From: an uncultured Paracoccaceae bacterium
GTDB taxonomy: Bacteria > Pseudomonadota > Alphaproteobacteria > Rhodobacterales > Rhodobacteraceae
Length of the DNA stretch: 64,000 bases
Direction of reading: 5' to 3'
Assembly (NCBI GenBank): GCA_937872465.1
Contig: CALMSR010000050.1
Span: forward strand, 1-64,000
Each line of letters starts with the position of its first letter. Position 1 is the stretch's first letter. Both the position numbers and the translations under genes were made by a program. The notes under the pieces were generated by a model. That model did not search any database. It saw only the letters and a list, made by a program, of their open reading frames with translations, and was not told the origin of the DNA. Shown in pieces: positions 26,342 through 35,363 of this stretch.

Positions 26342-27103
26342 TCACGCGTCCTCGTCGCGCATCAGCTCGATGGCATCGGGCACGAGGCGCCGCTGGACGA
26401 CCTCCGCCGCACCGTTCTCGAAGCCGACCACCACCGTGTCGGCCATGCCGATGAAGAGCCCATGCTCGACGACACCGGGCAGGCTGTTGAGCGCCACGGA
26501 AAGCCGGGCCGGATCCCGGATGCGTCCCAGGTGCAGGTCGAAGATGTGATGCCCCTCGTCGGTGATCAGCGGCTCGCCGCTGCTCATGCGCACGGTCACC
26601 TCGCGGCCGTCCACGTCCATGTCCGCGAGCACCCGCTCCACCGCCGTCTTGGTCACCGGCCAGCCGAAGCGCACCACTTCGACCGGCAGCGGGAAGGCGC
26701 CGAGGTGCTCGACCCGCTTGCCCGGATCCGCCACCACCACCATGCGATCGGCGGCGCTCGCGACGATCTTCTCCTGCAGGAGCGCCGCCCCGCCGCCCTT
26801 GATGAGGTTGAGGTCGCCGTCGAATTCGTCGGCCCCGTCCACGACCAGGTCGATCCGGTCGCTCGCCTCCAGCGACTTCAGCGGCACGCCGAGCTCCTCC
26901 GCGAGCCAGGAGGTCGTGCTCGAGGTCGCGACCCCCACCACCTCCAGCCCCTCCGACTTCATGCGCTCCGAGAGGAGCCGCACGAACCAGGCGGCGGTCG
27001 ATCCGGTGCCGAGACCGAGCGTCATGCCGTCCTCGACCATGTCGAGCGCACGCGCCGCCGCGGCGCGCTTGGCGATGTCGGCGGGGGAAAGGCTGTTGGA
27101 CAT
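26342..27103 (-). CDS. rpiA: Ribose-5-phosphate isomerase A
   Basis: This 253-residue pentose-phosphate enzyme interconverts ribose-5- and ribulose-5-phosphate. Diagnostic segments are LGTGSTAAWFV, VATSSTTSWLAEELG, VVDGADEFDGDLNLIKGGGA (with the catalytic Asp/Lys region LLQEKIVA) and VEHGLFIGMADTVVVG. The frame is open 46 codons further upstream, but the ATG at 27103 gives the normal length. It is first in the rpiA-gor operon and divergent from sdaA. Confidence 0.94.
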   Translation of the reverse strand: MSNSLSPADIAKRAAAARALDMVEDGMTLGLGTGSTAAWFVRLLSERMKSEGLEVVGVATSSTTSWLAEELGVPLKSLEASDRIDLVVDGADEFDGDLNLIKGGGAALLQEKIVASAADRMVVVADPGKRVEHLGAFPLPVEVVRFGWPVTKTAVERVLADMDVDGREVTVRMSSGEPLITDEGHHIFDLHLGRIRDPARLSVALNSLPGVVEHGLFIGMADTVVVGFENGAAEVVQRRLVPDAIELMRDEDA

Positions 27104-27270
27104 TGGGCCTCCGAGCGGGGTGGGTGGCGTTATAGGCCGAATGCGCCTCGACCGAAAGCCGATTTCCCGGCGCTCCGACCGCCCGCGCCGCCCCAGGCGC
27201 GGCGAGACGTCGCATTTCGTCGTGCACGGGCGGCCCGGCATGCCTATATGCCGGCAAAAGGGAGCGGACG

Positions 27271-28662
27271 ATGTTTCTCAGCGTCTTCGACATATTCAAG
27301 CTCGGCATCGGCCCCTCGTCGAGCCACACCATGGGCCCGATGGTCGCGGCCGGAAGGTTCCTCGACCTCCTGCGCAACGGCGCCGACCGCATTCCCGGCG
27401 CCGGCGAGGCCGCGCGCCTCGGCGCCCGCCTGCACGGCAGCCTCGCCTTCACCGGCAAGGGCCATGCGACCGACCGCGCGGTGATCCTCGGCCTCGCGGG
27501 ATTCGAGCCGGAGAGCTTCGACGCGCTCCGCGCCGCGACGGTGCTCTCGCGCATCCGGGAGACCGGGCGCATCGCGCCGCCGGGCCTGCCCGAGATGGAC
27601 TTCGACCCGGAGGCTGACCTCGTCTTCGACTACGGGCCCGCGCTGCCGGGCCACGCCAACGGGCTGGTGATCTCGGCCCGGGACGCGGCGGGCAATCTCT
27701 ATCTCGAGGAGACCTATTATTCCGTCGGCGGCGGCTTCGTGCTGACCGCGCGCGAGCTCGAGGCCCCCGCGGCCAGCACCGAGGCGGCCGCGGTGCCCTT
27801 CCCCTTCGGCTCCTGCGCCGAGATGCTGGAGTTGGCCACGGCATCGGGCCGCTCGATCGCGGAGATGCAGCGCGCCAACGAGGTCGTGCACCACGGGCCC
27901 GAGGCGCTCGATTCCGGGCTCGCGCGGATCTGGGAGGCGATGGCGGCCTGCATCGACCGCGGCCTCGCCGGCGAAGGCATTCTGCCCGGCGGGCTCAAGA
28001 TGCGCCGCCGCGCCCGCGCCATCCATGAGCGGCTGATGGCCGAGCGCGGGCGCAACCTCGCCGCCCCCCATACGGTCAACGACTGGATCGCGGTCTATGC
28101 CATCGCGGTCAACGAGGAGAACGCCGAGGGCACCCAGGTGGTCACCGCGCCCACCAACGGCGCCTCCGGGGTGGTGCCGGGCGTGCTGCGCTACTGGCTC
28201 GACCACGTGCCGGGCGCCTCGCCCGCGGGCATCCCCGATTTCCTGCTGACGGCGGCGGCCATCGGCGGGCTGATCAAGTCCAACGCCTCGATCTCCGGGG
28301 CCGAGGTCGGCTGCCAGGGCGAGGTGGGATCGGCCGCCGCCATGGCCGCCGCCGGGCTCGCCGCCGTGCTCGGCGGCACGCCCTCCCAGATCGAGAACGC
28401 CGCCGAGATCGCGCTCGAGCACCATCTCGGCATGACCTGCGACCCGATCGCGGGGCTGGTGCAGGCGCCCTGCATCGAGCGCAACGGCCTTGGCGCCATC
28501 AAGGCGGTCTCCGCCGCAAGCCTCGCGCTGCGCGGGGACGGATTCCATCTCGTCTCGCTCGACGCCTGCATCGAGACCATGCGCCAGACCGGCCGCGACA
28601 TGCACGAGAAATACAAGGAGACCTCCCTGGGCGGGCTCGCCGTCAACGTCCCGGACTGCTGA
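27271..28662 (+). CDS. sdaA: L-serine ammonia-lyase (iron-sulfur, single chain)
   Basis: This 463-residue enzyme deaminates L-serine to pyruvate with an oxygen-sensitive [4Fe-4S] cluster. The N-terminal beta domain opens with MFLSVFDIFKLGIGPSSSHT. The alpha domain carries GCQGEVGSAAAMAAAGL and MTCDPIAGLVQAPCIERN with the cluster cysteines. The fused single-chain form matches proteobacterial SdaA/SdaB. It opposes the serC-serA biosynthetic pair at 36-39 kb. Confidence 0.94.
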   Translation: MFLSVFDIFKLGIGPSSSHTMGPMVAAGRFLDLLRNGADRIPGAGEAARLGARLHGSLAFTGKGHATDRAVILGLAGFEPESFDALRAATVLSRIRETGRIAPPGLPEMDFDPEADLVFDYGPALPGHANGLVISARDAAGNLYLEETYYSVGGGFVLTARELEAPAASTEAAAVPFPFGSCAEMLELATASGRSIAEMQRANEVVHHGPEALDSGLARIWEAMAACIDRGLAGEGILPGGLKMRRRARAIHERLMAERGRNLAAPHTVNDWIAVYAIAVNEENAEGTQVVTAPTNGASGVVPGVLRYWLDHVPGASPAGIPDFLLTAAAIGGLIKSNASISGAEVGCQGEVGSAAAMAAAGLAAVLGGTPSQIENAAEIALEHHLGMTCDPIAGLVQAPCIERNGLGAIKAVSAASLALRGDGFHLVSLDACIETMRQTGRDMHEKYKETSLGGLAVNVPDC

Positions 28663-28785
28663 CGGCGCCTCGGTTCCCGCGCCAATGGGCCGGTCCGGGG
28701 CAGCCGCAATACCTCGACAAGTCCCCGGCCCGCCGCTAAGGGGGCCCGGCCGCGGATGCGGCCGAACCCAGGATCCGGAGGACCA

Positions 28786-29358
28786 ATGATGCGAATGACA
28801 CATGCGATCGCCGCGGTGGCCGCGCTGCTGCTCGTGGGCTGCGCCGAGATGCGCCAGAGCCGCAGCGCGAGCGAGGAGACGCTCGTGACCGCCTCCGCGA
28901 CCGTGGAATCCGTCGATCAGGCGACCCGCCAGGTGACGCTCCGCGACGACGTCGAGGGCAGCGTCTTCACCGTCACCGCCGGACCGGAAGTGCGCAACCT
29001 GGCCCAGGTCTCCGCCGGCGACCATGTGCAGATCGACTATTACCGCTCGCTGGCCGTGGCGATGGCCGATCCGGCCGACAGCGGTGAGCCCCTGGCCGCG
29101 GCCGCCGGCGCGCGCGCTCCGGAAGGCGCCATGCCCGGCGGTGCCGCCGTCGCCTCGACCAGCATGGTGGTCACGCTCATCAACTACAATGCCAATACCG
29201 GCATCGCCTCCTTCCGCACGCCGGACGGGCTGACCCGGCAGACCGCGGTTCGCCCCGACCTGCGTACCTTCGCGCAGAGCCTGAGCCCGGGCGCGCGCGT
29301 CCTCGTCAGCGTGACCGAGGCGGTCGCGGTCACCGTGACGCCGGTGCCTGCCGGCTGA
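28786..29358 (+). CDS. Predicted lipoprotein of unknown function
   Basis: This 190-residue protein has a signal sequence ending in a lipobox (LLLVGCAE, Cys at about residue 18), so it should be lipid-anchored in the envelope. The mature part contains two related beta-rich segments. ATVESVDQATRQVTLRDDVEG followed by VTAGPEVRNLAQVSAGDHVQ resembles TLINYNANTGIASFRTPDG followed by VRPDLRTFAQSLSPGARV, a likely internal duplication of a small beta barrel. The ATG at 28786 has GGAGGA upstream. Its 3' end overlaps the convergent thiamine-kinase gene by 29 bp. Confidence 0.7.
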   Translation: MMRMTHAIAAVAALLLVGCAEMRQSRSASEETLVTASATVESVDQATRQVTLRDDVEGSVFTVTAGPEVRNLAQVSAGDHVQIDYYRSLAVAMADPADSGEPLAAAAGARAPEGAMPGGAAVASTSMVVTLINYNANTGIASFRTPDGLTRQTAVRPDLRTFAQSLSPGARVLVSVTEAVAVTVTPVPAG

Positions 29359-30031
29359 GCGCACCCGCGCCCCGGAGCTGCGCCACCACCGGCGCGAGCA
29401 GGTCCCCCGGCAGGACCACGAGCATCCGGGGCGCGTCGAAGGCGATCCGCATCGGCCCGCCGAGCGCCTCGTTCGACGTGCCGATGCGCCCGCCGGGCGC
29501 GAAATCGAGCCCGGCAACCGACCAGCGCAGCCCCTCCGAGCGGAGGCCCCCGACCGGCCCCATCGGGAAGAGCGAAACCCTCGTGCCCACGGCGAGGTCG
29601 AGTTCGAACGCGGGCGGGCAGAGAAAGCAGATGTCTTCGCCGCCCAGCAGCATCACCCGCTGCTCCGGATGTTTCGCCAGCGCGCTCATCGCCGCGAGCT
29701 GGTGGTCGAGGCGCCCGCCGAGGAAGCCGAGCCCGAGGAAGAGCGGCGCCTCCACCGAATAGAGGCATTTCTCCAGATCCGTGGAATCCTGCTCGGCGAT
29801 CGGATAGAGCGCCACGCCGGCGCGGGCGAGCGCGGCCGGGTCGCGGAGCGAATCCATGTCCCCGATCACCGCCCGGAACCGCCGCCCGCCCGGCAGCGCC
29901 AGGTTTCCCCCGCCGTCGGCGGCCAGAGCCTCCGGCGCCAGCCGCAGCGCCGCCTCGAGCTGGCGCGGATCCACCGGTCCGCCCCCGACCAGCGTGACCG
30001 GGCGCGCCGCGTGGAACAGGGCCTGCGTCAC
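29330..30031 (-). CDS. Thiamine pyrophosphokinase
   Basis: This 233-residue enzyme converts thiamine to thiamine diphosphate with ATP. The family motifs are in order: [19 protein letters not shown], the substrate-binding [11 protein letters not shown] and [14 protein letters not shown]. The C-terminal domain holds the sandwich region [19 protein letters not shown]. The GTG start overlaps the creA stop by 4 bp (GTGA). Confidence 0.9.
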   Translation of the reverse strand: MTQALFHAARPVTLVGGGPVDPRQLEAALRLAPEALAADGGGNLALPGGRRFRAVIGDMDSLRDPAALARAGVALYPIAEQDSTDLEKCLYSVEAPLFLGLGFLGGRLDHQLAAMSALAKHPEQRVMLLGGEDICFLCPPAFELDLAVGTRVSLFPMGPVGGLRSEGLRWSVAGLDFAPGGRIGTSNEALGGPMRIAFDAPRMLVVLPGDLLAPVVAQLRGAGALSRQAPASR

Positions 30032-30477
30032 GGCCAGTCGCGGATGACCACCGCCGAGACGCTGTTCTTCGGCGAGCCGTCGATCAGCTTGTCGGAATAG
30101 GTGAGATAGACCAGCGCGTTGCGGGTCTCGTCGAAGAACCGCACCACCTGGATGCGCTTGAACATGATGCTCGCGCGCCGCGAGAACACCTCCTCGCCGT
30201 CCTCCAGCTCGGCGCGGAACTTCACCGACCCGGTCTGCTGGCAGTTGATCGAGGCGTCCGACGTATCCTCGGCGAGGCCGAGACTGCCCGAGATGCCGCC
30301 GGTGCGCGCCCGGCTCACGAAACAGGCTACGCCCTCGACCTCGGGATCGTCGAAGGCCTCCACGACGATCCGGTGATTGGCGCCGAGGATCTTGAAGGCC
30401 GTGGTCACCTGGCCGATCTCCTCGGCCGAAGCCGCGCCCGCCGCCGCGAGGACCGCCACCAGAACGAGTTTCAGCAT
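30028..30477 (-). CDS. creA: CreA family periplasmic protein
   Basis: This 149-residue protein has a signal peptide ([18 protein letters not shown]) and the CreA domain: [29 protein letters not shown], then [20 protein letters not shown]. The function of CreA is unknown. I start at the ATG at 30477 (GAGGAGGGG site), not 8 codons upstream. It is translationally coupled to the thiamine pyrophosphokinase gene. Confidence 0.88.
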   Translation of the reverse strand: MLKLVLVAVLAAAGAASAEEIGQVTTAFKILGANHRIVVEAFDDPEVEGVACFVSRARTGGISGSLGLAEDTSDASINCQQTGSVKFRAELEDGEEVFSRRASIMFKRIQVVRFFDETRNALVYLTYSDKLIDGSPKNSVSAVVIRDWP

Positions 30478-30490
30478 GCCGCCCCTCCTC

Positions 30491-30730
30491 TCATTTCCCA
30501 CCGGGCCGCCGCCGCGCCTCCGGATCCTCCCGGCCGATGCCGCGGAAGACGAAGCGCAACGGCAGCATCCAGAGGAATCCCAGGCCGACGAAAATCGCCA
30601 GCTCGACCAGAACGCCCGGCCGGTCGAAAAGCTCCACCAGGTTGACTGCCAGCGTCACGTAGAGCGGCAGCCCGACGAGCAGCACCACCAGCGACCAGCG
30701 CCGCCGCGCCCGCCAGCTCAGGCCCCTCAT
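30491..30730 (-). CDS. DUF2842 membrane protein
   Basis: This 79-residue protein has two hydrophobic segments ([20 protein letters not shown] and [20 protein letters not shown]) between Arg-rich ends, the DUF2842 form common in Alphaproteobacteria. It overlaps the purA stop by 4 bp (ATGA), so it is coupled to purA. Role unknown. Confidence 0.8.
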   Translation of the reverse strand: MRGLSWRARRRWSLVVLLVGLPLYVTLAVNLVELFDRPGVLVELAIFVGLGFLWMLPLRFVFRGIGREDPEARRRPGGK

Positions 30731-32019
30731 CCTGCGAAGGGATCGGTGACGAGGATCGTGTCCTCGCGCTCGGGGCTGGTCGAGAGCATCGCCACCGGGC
30801 AGCCGATCAGCTCCTCGATGCGGCGCACGTATTTGATCGCCGCCGCCGGCAGGTCCGCCCAGGACCGCGCCCCGGCGGTGGTCTCCGACCAGCCTGGCAG
30901 CGTCTCCCAGATCGGCTTCACCCGCGCCTGCAGCGACGCCGCCGTGGGCAGATGGTCGATGCGCCGGCCGTCGAGCTCGTAGGCGACGCAGATCTTCAGT
31001 TCCGGAAAGCCGTCGAGCACATCGAGCTTTGTGAGCGCGATGCCCTGCGCCCCGCTGGTGGTGCAGGTCTGGCGCACCAGCACCGCATCGAACCAGCCGC
31101 AGCGCCGCTTGCGCCCGGTGACCGTGCCGAATTCGTGGCCGCGCTCGCCGAGACGCTGGCCGGTCTCGTCGTCGAGCTCCGCCGGGAACGGCCCCGACCC
31201 CACCCGGGTGGTATAGGCCTTGACGATCCCGAGCACGAAATCGACCGCGCCCGGCCCCATGCCGGTACCCGTCGCGGCCATGCCGGCGAGCGTGTTCGAG
31301 GAGGTGACGTAGGGATAGGTCCCGAAATCGATGTCGAGCAGCGCCCCCTGCGCGCCCTCGAAGAGGATGCGCCTGCCCTCCGCCCGCCGCGCCGCCAGCA
31401 CCTGCCAGACCGGCGCGGCATAGGGCAGGATCTTCGGCGCCACCTCCAGAAGCGAATCCCGCAGCGCCAACCGGTCGATGGGCTCGGCGCCGAGGCCCCG
31501 CCGCAGCGCGTCGTGATGCGCGAGAAGCCGGTCGAGCCGCGTCTCCAGCGTCTCCGCATCGCCGAGATCGGCCACCCGGACGATGCGCCGGCCCACCTTG
31601 TCCTCGTAGGCCGGACCGATCCCGCGTCCCGTGGTGCCGATCTTGGCCGCCCCCGCCGCCTCCTCCCGCAGCCGGTCGAGATCCTGGTGCAGCGGCAGGA
31701 TCAGCGGCGTGTTCTCCGCGATCATCAGATTGTCGGGGGAGATCGCGACCCCCTGCCCCGCCAGCTTGCCGATCTCGGCCAGGAGCGCCCAGGGGTCGAG
31801 CACCACCCCGTTGCCGATCACGCTCAGCTTGCCGCCGCGCACGATGCCCGAGGGCAGCAGGCTCAGCTTGAAGACCTTGCCGTCCACGACCAGGGTATGC
31901 CCGGCATTGTGCCCGCCCTGAAAGCGGACGATCACATCGGCCCGCTCGCTCAGCCAGTCGACGATCTTGCCCTTGCCCTCGTCGCCCCATTGCGCGCCGA
32001 CCACCGCGACGTTGCCCAT
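30727..32019 (-). CDS. purA: Adenylosuccinate synthetase
   Basis: This 430-residue enzyme makes adenylosuccinate from IMP and aspartate with GTP, the first committed step to AMP. Motifs are [20 protein letters not shown] (P-loop and catalytic Asp), GGHNAGHTL (catalytic His), [14 protein letters not shown], and the GTP-binding [10 protein letters not shown]. The frame is open 38 codons upstream, but the ATG at 32019 matches the family N-terminus. The gene is followed by DUF2842. Confidence 0.95.
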   Translation of the reverse strand: MGNVAVVGAQWGDEGKGKIVDWLSERADVIVRFQGGHNAGHTLVVDGKVFKLSLLPSGIVRGGKLSVIGNGVVLDPWALLAEIGKLAGQGVAISPDNLMIAENTPLILPLHQDLDRLREEAAGAAKIGTTGRGIGPAYEDKVGRRIVRVADLGDAETLETRLDRLLAHHDALRRGLGAEPIDRLALRDSLLEVAPKILPYAAPVWQVLAARRAEGRRILFEGAQGALLDIDFGTYPYVTSSNTLAGMAATGTGMGPGAVDFVLGIVKAYTTRVGSGPFPAELDDETGQRLGERGHEFGTVTGRKRRCGWFDAVLVRQTCTTSGAQGIALTKLDVLDGFPELKICVAYELDGRRIDHLPTAASLQARVKPIWETLPGWSETTAGARSWADLPAAAIKYVRRIEELIGCPVAMLSTSPEREDTILVTDPFAG

Positions 32020-32244
32020 GTCCGCAGGCCTCCCACCGGTTCCGGCCCCGTCTATACCGCCCGGCCCGCGCGCCCGAAACCTCCTTTTCGCGGGCCTCCC
32101 GCTTGACAGGCGCGAGACGCAGGCGCAGGCCATTCGTCAGAGACCGCGCGCGAAGGCCGATCACCGGTCTCCGCAGCCCGGCGCGCGCTCCGTCGCTCCG
32201 GCCATCCGGCCACAGGGCGACCCTCGGCCGGGAAGGCGACCGCC

Positions 32245-32382
32245 ATGGCCAAGGGCCAGCAGAAGAGCAACCGCGAACCGAAGAAGCCGAAGAAGGAAAA
32301 GCCGAAGGCGACCGCCACGGCGGGCGCCGGTGCCGGCGGCATGGCGGCATCGCTTGACCGCATCAAGGGCAAGAAGAAGTAG
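32245..32382 (+). CDS. 45-residue highly basic small protein
   Basis: MAKGQQKSNREPKKPKKEKP opens a 45-residue protein dominated by Lys, Pro and Ala and ending DRIKGKKK. The ATG at 32245 has a GGAAGG site. I recall similar short Lys/Pro-rich proteins in Alphaproteobacteria, but none with a known function. The charge suggests nucleic-acid or ribosome binding. It is easy to miss because of its length. Confidence 0.6.
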   Translation: MAKGQQKSNREPKKPKKEKPKATATAGAGAGGMAASLDRIKGKKK

Positions 32383-32414
32383 CGCGCCGGCGGGCCCGGC
32401 GGTCGCCGCCGCTC

Positions 32415-33296
32415 TCAGACGAGAACGGTCGCGACCGCCCAGACCGCGAGTACCAGCGCGGCGATCCGGCTGACCGCCTGCCCGGCGGGCAGGAGCTTCT
32501 CGGCCAGCACGAAGGCGGTCAGGGCGGCGATCCAGACGAGGTTCATCACTCCGCCCACGAAGAGCAGCGCCATCAGCGCCCAGCAGCAGCCGACGCAATA
32601 GGCGCCGTGGCCGACGCCCATGCGCATCGCGCCGCCGGAGCCCGGCCGCCAATGGGTGGAGAGATACTCGGCCGGCGCCTGACAATGCGCGAGGCACATG
32701 CCCTTGAGCGGCGAGACCTGATAGATCGCCGCCGCCGCCAGCACCCCGGCGCTCAGCCAGCGGCTCTGCGACCAGAGCATCGAGCCCGACAGCGCGCCCG
32801 ACCGCTCCAGCAGCCATTGCAGCGCCACCGCCGCCAGCGAGAAGCCCAGCCAGACCAGCAGATAGCCGGCGAGGAACCAGATTGTCGACACCGGCCCCGG
32901 AGCGATGCGGCCGCGCCGCTGGCCGTGGCGCACGGCGCGCGCATGCAGCAGCACCATGGGCGCGACGCTCGGCAGCATCATCGCGATCATCATCACCCAC
33001 CACATGGCGACCATCATGGCCACCCGCCCGGCGCTCCAGCCGGCCGCGTCCATGGCCCCGGGGTCCATGGGCATGGATCCGGAGTCCATCGGCATGGATC
33101 CGGAGTCCATCGACATCGGCGCGTCGGCGCCGAGATGCGGGAAGAGCGCCGCCCGCGACATCTGCCAGGCGCTCATCTCCATGCCGGCGCCACGCAGGAG
33201 CCAGGTCCAGGAAAGCGCCCCCAGCAGCAGGAGTCCGGCGATCAGCATCGTCCGGTCGCGCTTCAGCAGCGCCTCGGCTGCCGTATCCGTGGTCAT
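32415..33296 (-). CDS. DUF2182 metal-binding membrane protein
   Basis: This 293-residue integral membrane protein has six to seven hydrophobic segments and the DUF2182 hallmarks MMVAMWWVMMIAMMLPSVAP, KGMCLAHCQAP and GHGAYCVGCCWALMALLF, rich in Met, Cys and His. Between helices 1 and 2 lies a Met/Ser/Asp-rich loop (MDSGSMPMDSGSMPMDPG) made by a perfect 21-bp tandem duplication. Such residues are typical of copper or other soft-metal binding. It partners the DUF1326 gene directly upstream, 5 bp away. Confidence 0.82.
   Translation of the reverse strand: MTTDTAAEALLKRDRTMLIAGLLLLGALSWTWLLRGAGMEMSAWQMSRAALFPHLGADAPMSMDSGSMPMDSGSMPMDPGAMDAAGWSAGRVAMMVAMWWVMMIAMMLPSVAPMVLLHARAVRHGQRRGRIAPGPVSTIWFLAGYLLVWLGFSLAAVALQWLLERSGALSGSMLWSQSRWLSAGVLAAAAIYQVSPLKGMCLAHCQAPAEYLSTHWRPGSGGAMRMGVGHGAYCVGCCWALMALLFVGGVMNLVWIAALTAFVLAEKLLPAGQAVSRIAALVLAVWAVATVLV
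33070..33111. repeat. Perfect 21-bp tandem duplication inside the DUF2182 gene
   Basis: Two identical 21-bp units (33070-33090 and 33091-33111) encode consecutive SMPMDSG-type heptads. A third, diverged unit precedes them. The exact identity indicates recent slippage or unequal crossing-over that lengthens a Met-rich loop. Confidence 0.85.
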
Positions 33297-33301
33297 CGCG
33301 C

Positions 33302-33946
33302 TCAGCCGACCGCGTCGGCGATGATCCCCTGCGGGCCGTAGGCGGCGTACCAGAGCGAGGCGTAGCGGCCCTTGTGCGCGTAGTCGAGCAGGCTCCGAAC
33401 CGAGAAATCCGCGCTGCCCATCTCCGCCTCGCGAAACTCGAAGCCCTCCGGCAGGACGATCCGCGCCCGGTGCGGCTTGCCGGTGACCGGGTTCCGGATC
33501 GGCTCGATGGCGAGATCGATCATGCCCTCGACCTGGAACCGCCCGGTCCGGGCCTCGATGTCGCAATCGAAGACCGTCTCGGCGAAGACCGGGTCGTGCT
33601 CGGTCTCGATGGTGGAGCCGTAGATGTTGAAGACGCTCGTCGGCACCTGTTCCTCGCCGCCGAGGATCTTGAAGAGCGCCTCCACCTGCCGCTCGTCGGC
33701 CCGCTTGTCGATGATCCCCTGCACGATGCCGCCGCCTTCGTGCACGGCCCCCGGCCAGCGGTACCACGCCCCCACCACCAGCCCGTCGAGCCGCACGTCG
33801 CCGAAATGGCCCTTGTCGATGCGGTGCGCCTCCAGGCCCTGGCACCAGCCCTCGGTCGGCCTTCCGTTGAATTCGCAGGGGCAGCCGTAGTCGCAACTGC
33901 AGGCCCCGATCTTCGGTCCCCGGATCTCCCAATCCACGTAAGCCAT
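33302..33946 (-). CDS. DUF1326 domain protein
   Basis: This 214-residue soluble protein has a Cys-rich start, IGACSCDYGCPCEFNGRPTEG, holding four cysteines in two CxC-like groups, then a beta-rich domain ending LWYAAYGPQG. That is the DUF1326 layout. It lies 5 bp upstream of the DUF2182 membrane protein, a recurrent pairing. The cysteine cluster suggests metal binding. The function of the pair is not established. Confidence 0.82.
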   Translation of the reverse strand: MAYVDWEIRGPKIGACSCDYGCPCEFNGRPTEGWCQGLEAHRIDKGHFGDVRLDGLVVGAWYRWPGAVHEGGGIVQGIIDKRADERQVEALFKILGGEEQVPTSVFNIYGSTIETEHDPVFAETVFDCDIEARTGRFQVEGMIDLAIEPIRNPVTGKPHRARIVLPEGFEFREAEMGSADFSVRSLLDYAHKGRYASLWYAAYGPQGIIADAVG

Positions 33947-34050
33947 GACCCTCTCCCCGTGCCGAGCCGAGCTCGCGCCGCTGCAATCCGAGGCTTGAAG
34001 AGGCGCATGATACACCCAAACCGCCCCCCGACAAAGCGCCGCGCCTGCGG

Positions 34051-34725
34051 CTAGCGCCCGCGCCGCACCTCCGGCGGCAGGAGCGAGGGGCCCACATGGG
34101 CATCCATCCAGCCCATCACCGGACGCGAGCGGTCCCAGAGCGCCCGGGCGAAGGCCACGGGCCGCCGCCCGTCGAGCGTGCCCGCGGGGCCGAGATCGTC
34201 GCCCGCCAGCACGTCTTTCAGCCGCAAGAGCTCGATGCGCGGATGGTCCCGCGCCACGCCGCGCGGCGCACCCTTCAGCGCCGCGCCCCAGAGCCGCAGC
34301 CCGGCCGCGCGCATGGAAGCGACCGCCTCGGCCAGTTCCGCCCCCTCGGGCCGCTGCACCGCGTCGCGATAGCGCTGCAACTGGTCCGCCGCCATGCGCA
34401 AGTAGCCGGAGCCCGCGCCGAGCCCCTTCGAGGAGATCGAGACATAGAGCCCGGATTCGCTGCCCGGCACGCGCACCACGCCGTAGGTACTGGTCTTGTA
34501 GGGCGACTTGTCCTTCGAGAAGCGGATGTCCCGGTTCTGCCGGAACATCCTGACGCTGCCGCCGAGATCGGCCGCCAGTTCCTCGAGGAGCCTCTCGAGC
34601 GGATCGCGGATCCCGCGCTCCCACGCCGCCCGGTTGGCCTCGAACCAGGCCTTGGAATTCTCCGCCTCGAGTCCGCGGAACCAGTCGAGCGCCTCCGCCC
34701 CGAAGCCCAGGAACGGCGCCTGCAT
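34051..34725 (-). CDS. DUF2461 (TIGR02453) family protein
   Basis: This 224-residue protein has the DUF2461 pattern: FRGLEAENSKAWFEANRAAW, MFRQNRDIRFSKDKSPYKT, then YVSISSKGLGAGSGYLRMA. The family is widespread but uncharacterised. The ATG at 34725 is preceded by an overlapping GTG. It is a single gene with gaps of about 100 bp on both sides. Confidence 0.85.
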   Translation of the reverse strand: MQAPFLGFGAEALDWFRGLEAENSKAWFEANRAAWERGIRDPLERLLEELAADLGGSVRMFRQNRDIRFSKDKSPYKTSTYGVVRVPGSESGLYVSISSKGLGAGSGYLRMAADQLQRYRDAVQRPEGAELAEAVASMRAAGLRLWGAALKGAPRGVARDHPRIELLRLKDVLAGDDLGPAGTLDGRRPVAFARALWDRSRPVMGWMDAHVGPSLLPPEVRRGR

Positions 34726-34832
34726 CACCGCCCCCGCCGTCCCGTCCCGGGCGGAACCCGGCTGCGGCGCCCGGACGCGGGCGCCCCGCGCGACCGGCGG
34801 GGCGGTGCCGCCCGCTGCGAGGCCGGAACCAC

Positions 34833-35162
34833 CTAGAAGTGGCCCTTCACGGTGTTGCTCCTGACCGAACGGCCGAAACCCTCGACATCCACCAGGGCAT
34901 AGATCTCGTCCTGGCCCCAGTCCTCGTTCAGCTGGCTTCCGGGAACGACCGTCGACAGGCTGAAGCTCCCGTCCGGAAGCACATGGTTGGGGATGCCGAC
35001 GCCGATGCCGAAGAGACTGTCGTCGAAGACCGGATCGTCGCCGCGGATCCTGGCCGCGACCTCCGCCCCGACCGAATTGTGGAACCCCTCGCCATTGACG
35101 ACGACGAGATAGCGTCCCGGCTGATCCTCGGCCCGGCTGATGAAGAGCGTTGCACTCGCCAT
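34833..35162 (-). CDS. Small protein of unknown function
   Basis: This 109-residue soluble, acidic protein begins MASATLFISRAEDQPGRYLV and looks beta-rich, with an Asp/Gly-heavy middle (RIRGDDPVFDDSLFGIG) and no signal peptide or membrane segment. The start has an AGGAAAG ribosome site. I do not recognise a family. Its codon use matches its neighbours, which supports it as real. It is divergent from the GFA-domain gene. Confidence 0.55.
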   Translation of the reverse strand: MASATLFISRAEDQPGRYLVVVNGEGFHNSVGAEVAARIRGDDPVFDDSLFGIGVGIPNHVLPDGSFSLSTVVPGSQLNEDWGQDEIYALVDVEGFGRSVRSNTVKGHF

Positions 35163-35363
35163 GACTTTCCTCCTTGGCACTCGACCTGAAGCAGACTCGC
35201 TCTGGAGGAAGGGGATTATACCACAGATCGCCGCCGACGGCAGCGCGGCGGCCGCGGGCGCTGGCGCGACAAAGGGTTTGGCGGAAGCCGGGTCAGCGCC
35301 TAGACTGTCTCGCCGCGGCCCGGATCGACGGTGCCGCAAGGCACTCAAGGGGAGGAAACCGAA

